Assembly: GCF_000214135.1 (NCBI RefSeq)
Contig: NZ_AFIE01000021.1
Coordinates: forward strand, 1-52,314
Source: Acinetobacter sp. P8-3-8
GTDB taxonomy: Bacteria > Pseudomonadota > Gammaproteobacteria > Pseudomonadales > Moraxellaceae
Direction: 5' to 3'
Length of the DNA stretch: 52,314 nt
How positions within the stretch are numbered: the stretch's first letter is position 1; the number at the start of each line of letters is the position of its first letter. Below are positions 16,197 to 25,693 of the stretch, in pieces. The notes below the pieces were generated by a model, which saw nothing but the letters and a program-made list of their open reading frames with translations, was not told where the DNA came from and did no database searches. A program made the position numbers and the translations under genes.

Positions 16197-19100
16197 ATGA
16201 GCGTATCGGAAATTAGACCGATTGCCATTGAGGATGAACTAAAAAGCTCATATCTCGATTATGCCATGAGTGTTATTGTATCTCGTGCATTACCAGACGT
16301 GAGAGATGGTTTAAAACCTGTTCATCGTCGTGTGCTGTTCGCTATGCACGAGTTAGGTAATGACTATAACAAAGCCTATAAAAAATCTGCACGTGTTGTC
16401 GGTGATGTAATCGGTAAATACCACCCGCATGGTGATTCTGCTGTTTATGAAACTATTGTACGTATGGCTCAGGATTTTAGTCTACGTTATCAATTGGTTG
16501 ATGGTCAGGGTAACTTCGGTTCTGTCGATGGCGATAGCGCAGCAGCAATGCGTTATACCGAAGTACGTATGCGTAAACTAACCCATGAAATGTTGGCTGA
16601 CTTAGAAAAAGATACAGTCGAATGGGAAGATAACTACGACGGTTCTGAACGTATTCCTCAGGTTATGCCGACGCGTATTCCAAACTTATTGATCAATGGT
16701 GTAACTGGTATTGCCGTTGGTATGGCGACCAACATGGCACCGCACAACATGACGGAAGTTGTGAATGCGTGTTTAGCCTATGCAAATAACCCGAATATTT
16801 CGATTGAAGGGTTAATGGAATATATTTCTGGCCCAGATTTCCCTACTGGCGGTATTATTTATGGTAAATCAGGAATTGTAGATGCTTACCGTACAGGTAA
16901 AGGTCGTTTACATATTCGTGGTAAATACCATTTTGAAGAAGACCAAAAAACAGGTCGTACAACGATTGTTTTCACTGAAATTCCTTATCAAGTCAATAAA
17001 GCAAGAACGATTGAACGTATTGCTGAGTTGGTGAAAGAGAAAAAACTTGAAGGAATCTCAGAACTTCGAGATGAGTCTGATAAAGACGGGATGCGTATTG
17101 CGATTGACTTAAAGCGTGGTGAAAACGCTGAAGTGATTGTGAATAACTTGTTCCTCAATACTCAGCTTGAAAATTCATTCAGCATTAACATGGTTTGTCT
17201 AGATAATGGACAACCTAAGTTAATGAATTTGAAGGATATCATTGCGGCATTTATTCGTCATCGCCAAGAAGTGGTGACGCGCCGTACAATGTTTGAATTA
17301 CGCAAAGCACGTGAACGTGGTCATATCTTAGAAGGTTTGACTGTTGCTTTAGCAAATATTGATGACATTATCGACACGATTAAAACATCTGCAAATCCTT
17401 CAGAAGCACGTGAGCGTTTACTTGCTGGTGAATGGGCGGGTGGAAATGTGGTTGCATTACTTGAAAAAGCAGGTGCAATTTCAGTTCGTCCTGATGAAAT
17501 TGAAGGCGAAGATCCAAACCGTCCATTCGGTTTAGATGGTCTAGTTTACCGTTTATCACCTGCACAAGTGGGTGCGATTTTAGAATTACGCTTACATCGT
17601 TTAACAGGTCTTGAACAAGATAAGTTACAAGCTGAATATTCTGAAATTTTAGCTCAAATTGCTGAATTAACTGCGATTCTCAATGACTTTAACCTATTGA
17701 TGAATGTGATTCGTGAAGAACTCGCATTGGTTTTACAACAATATGGTGATGCACGTAAAACTGAAATTGTAGAATCACGAATTGATTTCTCTCGTGAAGA
17801 TTTAATTCCAGAAGAGCAAGTTGTATTAACCGTATCTAAAACAGGTTATGCAAAAACTCAACCATTGTCAGACTACGCTGCTCAACGCCGTGGTGGACGT
17901 GGTAAATCTGCGACTTCGATGAAAGAAGATGATTATATTCAGCATCTAATCGTGACTTCGAATCATGCGACCGTACTTTGCTTTACCGATGTTGGGAAAG
18001 TGTACCGTTTGAGAGTGTTTGAAGTGCCACAAGCTTCGCGTGGTTCAAAAGGTCGCCCGATGGTGAACTTGTTACCACTGGATGCAAATGAAACGATTAC
18101 AGCTATTCTTCCTGTCATTGATGCGCCGAAGAAATTTACAGAACGTTTAACTGAGTTTAGAACTTTTGTACGTGCCAATGTTGCGAAGTTGCGTGAAAAT
18201 GCAATCATCGATGCACATTACGAGCCGTTAAAAGCTGCCTTTGCAGAACTTGGTGAAAACCCAGATGATTTATCAGATGCTTTACGTAAGCAATTGAAAG
18301 AAATCGGCTTAGAGTTGTCAGCTTCAGATATTGAAGATGAATTGGTGAATGAGTTTGCTGAACGTGTTGAAAATGTTCGTAAAAACTTCTATGTATTCAT
18401 GGCAACTGCTTCTGGTACGGTAAAACGTGTTGAATTAGAACAATTTAGTAATGTTCGTTCAAATGGTTTACGTGCAATTGAGCTGAAAGAAGAAGACACT
18501 TTAATTGGTGTAGCGATTACCGATGGCGAACAACAAATCATGTTGTTCTCAAATGAAGGTAAAGCGATTCGTTTCTCTGAAACTGATGCACGTGTGATGG
18601 GACGTACTGCAAAAGGTGTGCGTGGTATGCGCGTAACTTTAGCTGCGGCTCAAGTAGAAGATGATGTTGAAACTGATATTGATTCCGATGATGAAGATTC
18701 TTCTGATTCAAATGTAGCAAGTCGTATTGTTTCTCTAGTCGTTGTACCTGAAACTGGCGAAGTATTATGTGCTTCTGCAAATGGTTATGGTAAACGTACT
18801 CCAGTTGATGACTTCCCAACCAAGAAACGTGGCGGTAAAGGTGTGATTGCAATCAAAACATCTGAACGTAACGGTGAGTTGGTCGGTGCAGTTGCAATTG
18901 ATGAATCTAAAGAACTGATGTTAATTTCTGATGGTGGTACTTTAGTTCGTACTCGCGCATCTGAAGTTGCTAGAACGGGTCGTAATGCACAAGGTGTACG
19001 TCTGATTCGTTTAGGTAATGAAGAAATCTTAGTCGGTGTTGTTGCTGTCGAAGCCGTTGAAGCAGATGAAGAAATTTTAGATGTTGAAATGATTGATGGC

Positions 19101-19211
19101 GAAGTATTGGAAAATACTGAAGATTTAATTGATTCTGAAGCACTGGTTGAAGATGAAATCATTATGGATGAAGGTGAACCTGAGTCTGATGGTGATGAAT
19201 CTGAAGAGTAA
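16197..19211 (+). CDS. gyrA: DNA gyrase subunit A, with an unusual insert
   Basis: GyrA cuts and rejoins DNA in the A2B2 gyrase. Catalytic Tyr120 is in [10 protein letters not shown]. The quinolone region reads [10 protein letters not shown] with Ser81 and Glu85, the susceptible form. The GyrA box QRRGGRG is at about 563-569. At 1004 residues it is about 130 longer than the E. coli protein. Residues about 646-729 form a charged, helix-rich insert between two strands of the C-terminal beta-pinwheel, after [13 protein letters not shown] and before [14 protein letters not shown] second short acidic insert (about 820-838) and a 50-residue acidic tail follow. The reading frame is open throughout. 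AAGGAG precedes the ATG. Confidence 0.97.
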   Translation: MSVSEIRPIAIEDELKSSYLDYAMSVIVSRALPDVRDGLKPVHRRVLFAMHELGNDYNKAYKKSARVVGDVIGKYHPHGDSAVYETIVRMAQDFSLRYQLVDGQGNFGSVDGDSAAAMRYTEVRMRKLTHEMLADLEKDTVEWEDNYDGSERIPQVMPTRIPNLLINGVTGIAVGMATNMAPHNMTEVVNACLAYANNPNISIEGLMEYISGPDFPTGGIIYGKSGIVDAYRTGKGRLHIRGKYHFEEDQKTGRTTIVFTEIPYQVNKARTIERIAELVKEKKLEGISELRDESDKDGMRIAIDLKRGENAEVIVNNLFLNTQLENSFSINMVCLDNGQPKLMNLKDIIAAFIRHRQEVVTRRTMFELRKARERGHILEGLTVALANIDDIIDTIKTSANPSEARERLLAGEWAGGNVVALLEKAGAISVRPDEIEGEDPNRPFGLDGLVYRLSPAQVGAILELRLHRLTGLEQDKLQAEYSEILAQIAELTAILNDFNLLMNVIREELALVLQQYGDARKTEIVESRIDFSREDLIPEEQVVLTVSKTGYAKTQPLSDYAAQRRGGRGKSATSMKEDDYIQHLIVTSNHATVLCFTDVGKVYRLRVFEVPQASRGSKGRPMVNLLPLDANETITAILPVIDAPKKFTERLTEFRTFVRANVAKLRENAIIDAHYEPLKAAFAELGENPDDLSDALRKQLKEIGLELSASDIEDELVNEFAERVENVRKNFYVFMATASGTVKRVELEQFSNVRSNGLRAIELKEEDTLIGVAITDGEQQIMLFSNEGKAIRFSETDARVMGRTAKGVRGMRVTLAAAQVEDDVETDIDSDDEDSSDSNVASRIVSLVVVPETGEVLCASANGYGKRTPVDDFPTKKRGGKGVIAIKTSERNGELVGAVAIDESKELMLISDGGTLVRTRASEVARTGRNAQGVRLIRLGNEEILVGVVAVEAVEADEEILDVEMIDGEVLENTEDLIDSEALVEDEIIMDEGEPESDGDESEE

Positions 19212-19228
19212 TTTTTAGATGTTGGAGG

Positions 19229-19251
19229 AGGACGCTAAGGCGTCCTTTTTT
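19229..19251 (+). terminator. gyrA terminator
   Basis: A 7-bp GC-rich stem (AGGACGC at 19229-19235 with 19240-19246) and a TAAG loop are followed by T5, 18 bp after the gyrA stop. Confidence 0.85.
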
Positions 19252-19385
19252 ATTATTCGATGGATTGTAATGAGTATCACGTTTGATTAATTGATAAAAC
19301 AAAAGCAATTTGATTTATATTAAGTCCATAATACTGATTGATATTAGATACGAATGTTCAAACATCTTTATAGTGAATAATTAAA

Positions 19386-19697
19386 ATGCTCAAACTGATC
19401 TATTACGTCCCTGAATCACATTTAGAATCAACCAAACTTGCTATTTTTGAAGCAGGGGCTGGTGGTATTGGTAATTATGAACACTGTGCATGGCAAGTGT
19501 TAGGAACAGGACAATTTAAACCTGTGAAAGGCGCAAATCCATTTATTGGAGAATTGGATACTTTAGAACAACTTCCTGAATGGCGTGTAGAAACCATTGT
19601 CTCAGAAGAAAAGGCTGTGCAAGTCGCAAAAGCATTGAAAGTAAGCCATCCTTATGAAGAGCCTGCTTTTGATTTTATTCAAATTGTTGACTTATAG
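19386..19697 (+). CDS. NIF3/YqfO C-terminal-like small protein
   Basis: This 103-residue protein matches the stand-alone form of the CutA-like domain inserted in YqfO/NIF3 proteins. It has a YYVPESHLESTKLAIFEAGAG start, GNYEHCAWQVLGTGQFKP in the middle and SHPYEEPAFDFI at the end. That fold is a small ferredoxin-like oligomer, and its exact role is unknown. Length and motifs are complete. It is a single gene between the gyrA terminator and an intergenic region. The ATG has no strong ribosome binding site. Confidence 0.75.
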   Translation: MLKLIYYVPESHLESTKLAIFEAGAGGIGNYEHCAWQVLGTGQFKPVKGANPFIGELDTLEQLPEWRVETIVSEEKAVQVAKALKVSHPYEEPAFDFIQIVDL

Positions 19698-19948
19698 TAT
19701 GTTTATCTTGATATAGTAAGGATTTAGCTCAAATTTAAACTGATAGACATTAGAAAATATGCAATATGAGGGGTTGCCTTATTGATTGAGATTTGACACC
19801 TTTAATCAAAATCGGTAACTTCTTTTTTTCAAGCTCTGTGTCAGATTAAGTTGGAACTAATATACCTAATATAAAGAAAGGAACAATTTAAAATGCTTAA
19901 GTGAGTAGTATTACCAAATTCGTGGAAACTTTTAAATTAACAGGCAAT

Positions 19949-19977
19949 AAAAACCGAGGCTTTGACCTCGGTTTTTA
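19949..19977. terminator. fpr terminator (bidirectional)
   Basis: An 11-bp perfect stem (19949-19959 with 19966-19976, core ACCGAGG) has A5 and T5 flanks. It lies 20 bp past the stop of the minus-strand fpr gene. Confidence 0.9.
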
Positions 19978-19995
19978 AGATTTAATCTCTAGGGA

Positions 19996-20775
19996 TTATT
20001 TTTCAACGAATGCGCGTTCAATCACGTAATCGCCGAGCTCACCCATACGTGGTGATTCTTTAAGGCCATGCTGATCAAGCAAAGCAACAACATCTTTTAA
20101 AAATGCAGGGCTACCGCACAACATTGCACGATCAGTTTCTGGGTTAAAACGTGGTAAACCAATTTTTTCAAATAGTTCACCAGATTCAATCGCAGTGGTT
20201 ACACGACCTTGAGTGTGGAATTCTTCACGAGTTACAGTAGGGTAGTAAACAAGTTTGTCTTTAATCCCTAATTCTTGGAAGAACTCATGGTTAGGCAATT
20301 CATTTAAAATCAAATCTTGATAAGCCAATTCTGAAATAAAGCGAGTACCATGAACGACAATCACTTTTTCATAGCGTTCATAAGTTTCAGGATCACGGAT
20401 AATCGCTAAGAATGGCGCAAGACCCGTACCAGAAGAAAGAAGGTACAAGTTCTTACCTGGGTTTAGATCGTCATGAACTAAAGTCCCTGTTGGTTTTTTT
20501 GAAATAAGAATGTCATCACCAACTTTTACTTTTTGTAAAATCGAAGTTAAAGGGCCATCTGGCACTTTAATAGAGAAAAATTCTAACTCTTCTTCGTAGT
20601 TCGCACTCGCAATAGAATAAGCACGCATTAAAGGCTTACCATTGACTTCAAGTCCAATCATCACAAATTGACCATTTTTAAAACGTAACGCAGTATCACG
20701 TGTTGTTTTAAAACTGAATAATGTGTCATTCCAGTGGTGTACGTGAGTAATCTTTTCGACGTTGAAAGCAGCCAT
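19996..20775 (-). CDS. fpr: Ferredoxin--NADP(+) reductase
   Basis: Fpr moves electrons between NADPH and ferredoxin or flavodoxin. The FAD-binding motif RAYSIAS is at residues 51-57 and the NADP-binding motif GTGLAPF at 116-122. The C terminus ends FVEK, as in the bacterial subclass I enzymes of Azotobacter and Pseudomonas. I start it at the ATG at 20775 (259 residues). The in-frame TTG at 20787 adds only four residues. It is a single gene with a terminator just after the stop, divergent from trmO. Confidence 0.95.
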   Translation of the reverse strand: MAAFNVEKITHVHHWNDTLFSFKTTRDTALRFKNGQFVMIGLEVNGKPLMRAYSIASANYEEELEFFSIKVPDGPLTSILQKVKVGDDILISKKPTGTLVHDDLNPGKNLYLLSSGTGLAPFLAIIRDPETYERYEKVIVVHGTRFISELAYQDLILNELPNHEFFQELGIKDKLVYYPTVTREEFHTQGRVTTAIESGELFEKIGLPRFNPETDRAMLCGSPAFLKDVVALLDQHGLKESPRMGELGDYVIERAFVEK

Positions 20776-20879
20776 TAAAGGTCTCAATAATTTATCAAAT
20801 TAAAACAGGCTACTATTCTAATCTAAAAACATTCTCGATAAACTGAATATAATTAATGAACTTATCAGAAAAAGTGATT

Positions 20880-21590
20880 ATGAAAGAGTTGACTATTCCA
20901 ATTATCGGTTATATGCGATCGCCGTATAAAGAAAAGTTTGGTATTCCACGCCAACCGAATCTTGTTCAAGTTGAATCTTATATCGAAATGATTGCGCCTT
21001 ATAATGATCTTATGGCGTTTGAAGGCATCGAGGAGTTTAGTCATATATGGATCATTTGGCAATTTCACGAAAATAAAAATCAACAGAATAATGACAAGTT
21101 TAGACCACAAGTTCGTCCACCGCGTTTAGGAGGTAATAAAAAAATAGGTGTGTTTGCAACACGGAGTATGTACCGTCCAGCACCTCTTGGTTTATCTGTG
21201 GTGCAACTCAAAGAGGTTCAAAAACATGGAGATACAATTCGAGTCTATTTACAGGGCAGTGATTTATTGGATGGCACACCGATCTTAGATATTAAACCCT
21301 ATATCCAATATTCAGATGCTGTCGTCAATGCTGAGAGTGGTTATGCGCAAGATGAGCCTGTGCGTAAAGCAGTGTTTTGGAGTGAACATGCTCAAGATGT
21401 AAAGACACAACTATTAAACGCAAACAAAATTAATTCTCAATATATTGATGAGTTGGAACAAGTTCTATCTTTAGATCCTCGTCCAGCATATCAACATGAT
21501 GAAGAACGTATTTATGGAATGAATTTTGGGGCATTCAATATTAAATTTAAATGTAATCAAGAAGCGATCCTGATTCAAAATATTGAATAA
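20880..21590 (+). CDS. trmO: tRNA (N6-threonylcarbamoyl-A37)-methyltransferase TrmO
   Basis: TrmO methylates t6A37 of threonine tRNAs to m6t6A using S-adenosylmethionine. The motifs are all present: IIGYMRSPYKEKFGIPRQP at the start, FEGIEEFSHIWIIWQFH, RPPRLGGNKKIGVFATRSMYRP and LLDGTPILDIKPYI. The C-terminal domain ends with DPRPAYQHDEERIYGM. I prefer the ATG at 20880 (236 residues) because the family normally starts a few residues before the first motif. An ATG at 20856 is also possible. Neither has a strong ribosome binding site. Confidence 0.95.
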   Translation: MKELTIPIIGYMRSPYKEKFGIPRQPNLVQVESYIEMIAPYNDLMAFEGIEEFSHIWIIWQFHENKNQQNNDKFRPQVRPPRLGGNKKIGVFATRSMYRPAPLGLSVVQLKEVQKHGDTIRVYLQGSDLLDGTPILDIKPYIQYSDAVVNAESGYAQDEPVRKAVFWSEHAQDVKTQLLNANKINSQYIDELEQVLSLDPRPAYQHDEERIYGMNFGAFNIKFKCNQEAILIQNIE

Positions 21591-21649
21591 GCCTTTGATG
21601 CGGTTTATTCAATAAATTAGGCTAAATGTGCATAACGAAAGAAAAAGTC

Positions 21650-23110
21650 TTATTTCCAAAAAGTTTTGACCTGTGCAAAGTGAAGTAAATCTTGCTGTGA
21701 TTGCATCAATGCATTTTGTTTTTCAGCAGCAATCCAGCCAAGTGCAAACCAGACTTCGGGTTGATTCGTGACATAAGGCTTTAATAAATTTTCAGCAACG
21801 ATCAAGTCATTATATTTTCCTAAACTTTCTTGGGCAGGTTTTAGTGCTTTTAAATAGGTTTTAACAGAAGACTGATCATATAGAGATGAAATAAATTCAA
21901 CGCTATAGCGTAATCTTTTGAGGCGTTTACGTGTACGATGTCGTGCTTCAACGTCTAAACTTAAATAATTTTCAGCATCCAATTGTATTGATTCATGTAA
22001 TTGTTCAAGTTTTTTGTGAATAGTTTTTTCTATCGATTTTGAAGACTGTTCATGTATATCTTGATGTACAAATTGAATCAGTGAAAGTACCAAGCTGGCA
22101 AAACTTAGCGATTTAAATAGGTCATTGAGTTTATGATTCTCATACTGTGGCAAAGATTCAAGTTTGAATTTAGGAGCATCTAATGTTTCAAGTTGTGGCA
22201 AAAGCTCTTCATAGAACATACTTAAATCTCGAGAAGTTCCCAATTCTCGGAATAAGTTTGCCAACTCGTCTTGCCATGTTAAATCTATATGTTGTGACCA
22301 ACTTGAGAAAGTTTTTAAGGCACTACGTAAACGTCGAATGGCAACACGTGCTTGATGAACATGTTCGCTGTTGAATTGTTGCGAAGCAATTGCCGTACTA
22401 TTGGGAAGCAAGTGTTGTAGACAATGATGAATCACCTTTTTTAAAGCTTGTTCAGTTGAATCATTTTTATTTAAGTGCAGAGGCATTTGTAGTTGGACAG
22501 GAATTTCCTGTTCATCTTGAGCATATTGAAAGCCTTGTTGTACATGACTACAAATATCGAGCCATAAAGAATACCGCTTAACTCTTGGTAAAATAAAAGA
22601 AATTAAGTCTTGAATCGTACCTTGTTTAAGTTGGAATCTTAGCTCGTAAATTTCAAATTGATCTTGATTGACTTGCATCAAACCTCGATCAAGTTCTACG
22701 ATGATTTGACTGTTTTGAAAATTAAACAAAGTGGATGATCTTTCAAAATTTGTGGAAAATTGAAGTGATAATGGATTAGCAAGACCAGAGATTAATTTTC
22801 GAATTTCTTTAGGGATATGCTTATTTTTTTGATAATGCTCAACTTGAATTTTATGATCATTTGACGAAAGAAGTTCTTTAATTTCAAAATGTTCAGTGTA
22901 GTGATTAGAAGTGGATTTTAAGATTTGTAGCCATTGCTCATTTTCCAAATGCTGTTTAAGTAAAATAGAACGTTGGAATAATTCGAATTGTTCATTATCA
23001 AAATAAAGGTTCTGAGTGTGTGTATGTTGCACACTTTTACGTTGTAGTGCCTTGAGAATGGCCTCACGTTTGTCTGGTGGAATTTGAAATCTAAGCTCAA
23101 TTTCTTGCAT
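21650..23110 (-). CDS. CYTH-CHAD protein with an intact CHAD and a degenerate CYTH domain
   Basis: The 486-residue protein has an N-terminal CYTH (triphosphate tunnel) domain and a C-terminal helical CHAD domain, like the inorganic triphosphatase YgiF. The CHAD basic motifs are intact: HVHQARVAIRRLRSALKTF at about 247-265 and RHRTRKRLKRLRYSVEF near the end. CHAD domains bind polyphosphate through such residues. The CYTH domain looks worn. The opening ExExK is E3-I-E5-L-R7, the usual LRxR is replaced by LLKQ, and the closing acidic strand reads YELRFQLK instead of ELEFELK. ATG at 23110 is chosen because CYTH proteins start at the first strand. The next gene is its tandem paralogue. Confidence 0.85.
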   Translation of the reverse strand: MQEIELRFQIPPDKREAILKALQRKSVQHTHTQNLYFDNEQFELFQRSILLKQHLENEQWLQILKSTSNHYTEHFEIKELLSSNDHKIQVEHYQKNKHIPKEIRKLISGLANPLSLQFSTNFERSSTLFNFQNSQIIVELDRGLMQVNQDQFEIYELRFQLKQGTIQDLISFILPRVKRYSLWLDICSHVQQGFQYAQDEQEIPVQLQMPLHLNKNDSTEQALKKVIHHCLQHLLPNSTAIASQQFNSEHVHQARVAIRRLRSALKTFSSWSQHIDLTWQDELANLFRELGTSRDLSMFYEELLPQLETLDAPKFKLESLPQYENHKLNDLFKSLSFASLVLSLIQFVHQDIHEQSSKSIEKTIHKKLEQLHESIQLDAENYLSLDVEARHRTRKRLKRLRYSVEFISSLYDQSSVKTYLKALKPAQESLGKYNDLIVAENLLKPYVTNQPEVWFALGWIAAEKQNALMQSQQDLLHFAQVKTFWK

Positions 23111-23253
23111 TGTTAAAATTCCATTTTTATACATGCTTAGCTTGAGTCTAACGTTATTTTCAACGATATTGCGTCATTTTTATGTTGGAATAATTGTCTA
23201 TTTTCTTATATATGATTCTAAATCAGGGGATATCAAACGATATCAACAGCATA

Positions 23254-23281
23254 TGGATGATTTCAGCGTTGAAATCATCCA
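23254..23281. terminator. Hairpin after the second CYTH-CHAD gene
   Basis: A 12-bp perfect stem (TGGATGATTTCA at 23254-23265 with 23270-23281) and a GCGT loop lie 20 bp past the stop of the minus-strand gene. There is no good T-run on either strand, so it may be a weak terminator or an mRNA-stabilising hairpin. Confidence 0.45.
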
Positions 23282-23300
23282 ATTTAAGTAAATAAAGTGA

Positions 23301-24761
23301 TTATTTTAAAAACTTACGACTAAGCAAGAATTGTTCTGTCGCATCTAACAAGGTTTGAGCATAAGCTTCTTGTTTTGCTGTAAGCCAGCCTAAAGCAAAC
23401 CAATCACTGGCTTCGAGTTCAGTTTGTTGCAAATATGAGGCAGAGGAAGCAAGCACCTGATATTGTTCAGATGCTTGTTGAGCGTCATTTAAAGACTTGG
23501 CATATTTTTGCAGGTTTTTGACATCATAAATATGGGTCAAAATTGGAAAGCTAAATTTCAATTCATTCAGTCTTTGCGCCAAGAGTTCTAAGCTTTCAAG
23601 ATCCGCTAAATCGGCTTGAGTTAACGCTTCTTGAAGCTGTTTATACTGGTGTTGTAATGTATTTTGGGCGTACCATTTTAAATCATGTTCTTGTGCTTTT
23701 TCAGATTGTCCTAAGCTAAACATCAACAGCTCTAAATAATGTTGAACATTTTGAGTAGATTTCACTAAATTATTCAGTTTTTCTTGGGCATATAAAATGT
23801 CTTTATCTAAACTTTCTGCTGTTTTAGGGTTTTGCAATAAAGCACCTAAAGTATTCTGCATATGTTCAAAATGTTGTAGATTTTTAAAATGGCTTTCAAA
23901 TGCAGCCAATTGATGCGCCCATTTATCTGTTTTTGTATCTGTCCAATCTTTAAATAGGGAAAGACTTAAATGTAAATGGTGTAGTGCAATTTGTGCTTGG
24001 CGAATATGTTCAGATTCAGCAACTTGTGCAGAAATTGCAGCAATATTAGGTAAAAGATGCTGCATATGGATAGCAATTAATGCACGCAGGTTTTTATCCG
24101 CACTGTCTTTTTTATTGAGAATGATTTCTTTACTTTGTTGCGCAGGACTTACTTTTTGATTGAGTGTAAGTAGATTTCCAAATTCAGCTTTACTGCGGAC
24201 GTCTAGCCAAAGTTGATATTTCTTCACCCATTCAAAACTAAAAGCCAATAAAGATTGAATTGAACCACTTTTCAACTCAAATTCAACTTCATGGATTTCA
24301 ATTTGTTTTGAATCTGTACGAATTTCGCCCACATCTAAACAGACTTCAATTTCTGCATCTTCAAAATGAATAACACGAAAAGTGCGTTGAATATCTGTTT
24401 CAAATTGCAGTTTGAGTTGATCAAATTGATCGGCTAATGCATTTTTTAAAATATTGTGTGCTTCAGATTGATCAGCATAAATCGACAAATCAAGCTGTGG
24501 TGCTTCGGATAATTCACCTAAATCATGGTTTTCTTCAACACGTTGTAAATGGCTTTTAGTTGCAGCTTTAAGTGTTTGTACCCAGTGCGTGCCTTCTAAA
24601 CGCTGACGCAGTGCTGCACCATTTTGAGCAAGTTTTTTATCATCAGTATCATAATACTTTGCTTGTAATTGAATTTTTTCAGACTTTTTGGGATCTAGTG
24701 CTTTAAGTAAAGCACTACGACGAGCTTCTGGAATCTGAAATTTTAATTCAACTTCAAGCAT
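23301..24761 (-). CDS. CYTH domain protein with a degenerate CHAD domain
   Basis: This is a paralogue of the previous-coordinate gene with the same length (486) and domain order. Here the CYTH domain is canonical: E3-V-E5-L-K7, KYYDTDDKKL, ALRQRLEG, WVQTLK and the acidic strand HEVEFELKSG. These residues bind the metal and triphosphate in tripolyphosphatases. The CHAD half has lost its basic signature. The helix that should read H..R...RRLR is SEHIRQAQIALHHLHLSLSLF, broken here as residues about 247-267, and the second motif is LAQRLNELKFSF. It may keep triphosphatase activity but should bind polyphosphate poorly. Three DnaA boxes lie just upstream. The order suggests separate or weakly coupled transcription with its neighbour. 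Confidence 0.85.
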   Translation of the reverse strand: MLEVELKFQIPEARRSALLKALDPKKSEKIQLQAKYYDTDDKKLAQNGAALRQRLEGTHWVQTLKAATKSHLQRVEENHDLGELSEAPQLDLSIYADQSEAHNILKNALADQFDQLKLQFETDIQRTFRVIHFEDAEIEVCLDVGEIRTDSKQIEIHEVEFELKSGSIQSLLAFSFEWVKKYQLWLDVRSKAEFGNLLTLNQKVSPAQQSKEIILNKKDSADKNLRALIAIHMQHLLPNIAAISAQVAESEHIRQAQIALHHLHLSLSLFKDWTDTKTDKWAHQLAAFESHFKNLQHFEHMQNTLGALLQNPKTAESLDKDILYAQEKLNNLVKSTQNVQHYLELLMFSLGQSEKAQEHDLKWYAQNTLQHQYKQLQEALTQADLADLESLELLAQRLNELKFSFPILTHIYDVKNLQKYAKSLNDAQQASEQYQVLASSASYLQQTELEASDWFALGWLTAKQEAYAQTLLDATEQFLLSRKFLK

Positions 24762-24794
24762 GATGGAATCCTAGCAATATTGTTAAAATCTTAA

Positions 24795-24852
24795 TGTGTA
24801 TAACAGCTGATCAATCATACTTATTCACATATTGATAAAACAGTGTGGATAA
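24795..24852. promoter_or_regulatory. Cluster of three DnaA boxes
   Basis: TGTGTATAA (24795-24803, reverse of TTATACACA), TTATTCACA (24821-24829) and TGTGGATAA (24844-24852, reverse of the perfect box TTATCCACA) all fit the DnaA consensus TTWTNCACA. They lie 34-91 bp upstream of the second CYTH-CHAD gene and away from dnaA, so this is not oriC. It may be a DnaA-regulated promoter or a datA/DARS-like titration or reactivation site. Confidence 0.45.
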
Positions 24853-25021
24853 GTACGTTAACTTTACTTAATTTGAATGAAGCATTGTAACGTAAAATTT
24901 AAATGAGAATTGACCTTATAAATTTGATTTACAGCAGCACGATATCGTTTTATTGAAAAGAGTGTTGCTTTGTGCATTTATTCAACATAAATTAGAATTA
25001 TGTGATGAATACTAAATCAGG

Positions 25022-25414
25022 ATGATTGCCGTGAATGCACAAGTTGAACCTAAATCAGATTTTGAAATATCTAAACAATTTCAGCTACCTATAAAAAATT
25101 ATTCAGAGTTTTATCGTTTCTATTTAACTGAACACCGAAACATCATGAGCCGTCGCTTGCATGCTGTTGGAAGTAGTGTAGGAATTTATTTTTTTGCTCA
25201 AGCAATTCGCCAAAGAAAACCAAAGTATTTTGTTTATGGCTTAGTATCGGGTTATGCATGTGCTTGGGTTGGTCATTTCGTTTTTGAGAAAAATAAACCA
25301 GCAAGTTTCAAACAACCTCTATATAGCTTTATTTCAGATTGGCGAATGTTGTCAGATATTATCCGCGGTAATTTAAGTTTAAAAGACCGTAAATTTGATA
25401 AAATTGACAGTTAA
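25022..25414 (+). CDS. DUF962/Mpo1-like protein
   Basis: The 130-residue protein carries the DUF962 landmarks: YLTEHRNIMSRRLHAVGSS, ACAWVGHFVFEKNKPASF and PLYSFISDWRM. Three conserved histidines (in EHRN, RLHAVG and VGHF) match the metal-binding residues of yeast Mpo1, an Fe(II)-dependent dioxygenase acting on 2-hydroxy fatty acids. The bacterial reaction is not established. One or two membrane segments lie in the middle. The ATG at 25022 is very close to the only AGG. A GTG at 25031 has better spacing and is an alternative start. Confidence 0.8.
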   Translation: MIAVNAQVEPKSDFEISKQFQLPIKNYSEFYRFYLTEHRNIMSRRLHAVGSSVGIYFFAQAIRQRKPKYFVYGLVSGYACAWVGHFVFEKNKPASFKQPLYSFISDWRMLSDIIRGNLSLKDRKFDKIDS

Positions 25415-25450
25415 TGTCTATTTCTAACAGAAAAAGTAAAAATCTTTTTT

Positions 25451-25480
25451 AAACTGGAGTAAGCCTCCAGTTTTATTTTT
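25451..25480. terminator. Terminator after the DUF962 gene
   Basis: A 9-bp perfect stem (AAACTGGAG at 25451-25459 with 25465-25473) is followed by TATTTTT, 37 bp after the stop. Confidence 0.85.
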
Positions 25481-25693
25481 TAATGATGAAATGAAAGCGA
25501 TGATTTTAAGTTAAAATATTAAAAATAACCTTATATTTAGATTCACTATTTTTATAATAAGCACTGTATTTAAGGTGGTTTTTTTATTGATCGTTATAAT
25601 GATCTTGTGGTTTATGAATTATTGGATTTAATTCTCTATATTTCATGTGAATTTTTGTTATATTAATGATCAGTCCATGAATTAAAAAACACA

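Noticed and set aside
18538-19162. Two long minus-strand frames opposite the end of gyrA
   Set aside because: They reflect the biased codons of the acidic GyrA tail; translations are low-complexity Ser/Thr or His/Leu sequences.
24795-24852. Chromosomal replication origin at the DnaA boxes
   Set aside because: There is no dnaA, dnaN or gidA nearby and no AT-rich 13-mer array; three boxes are too few for oriC.
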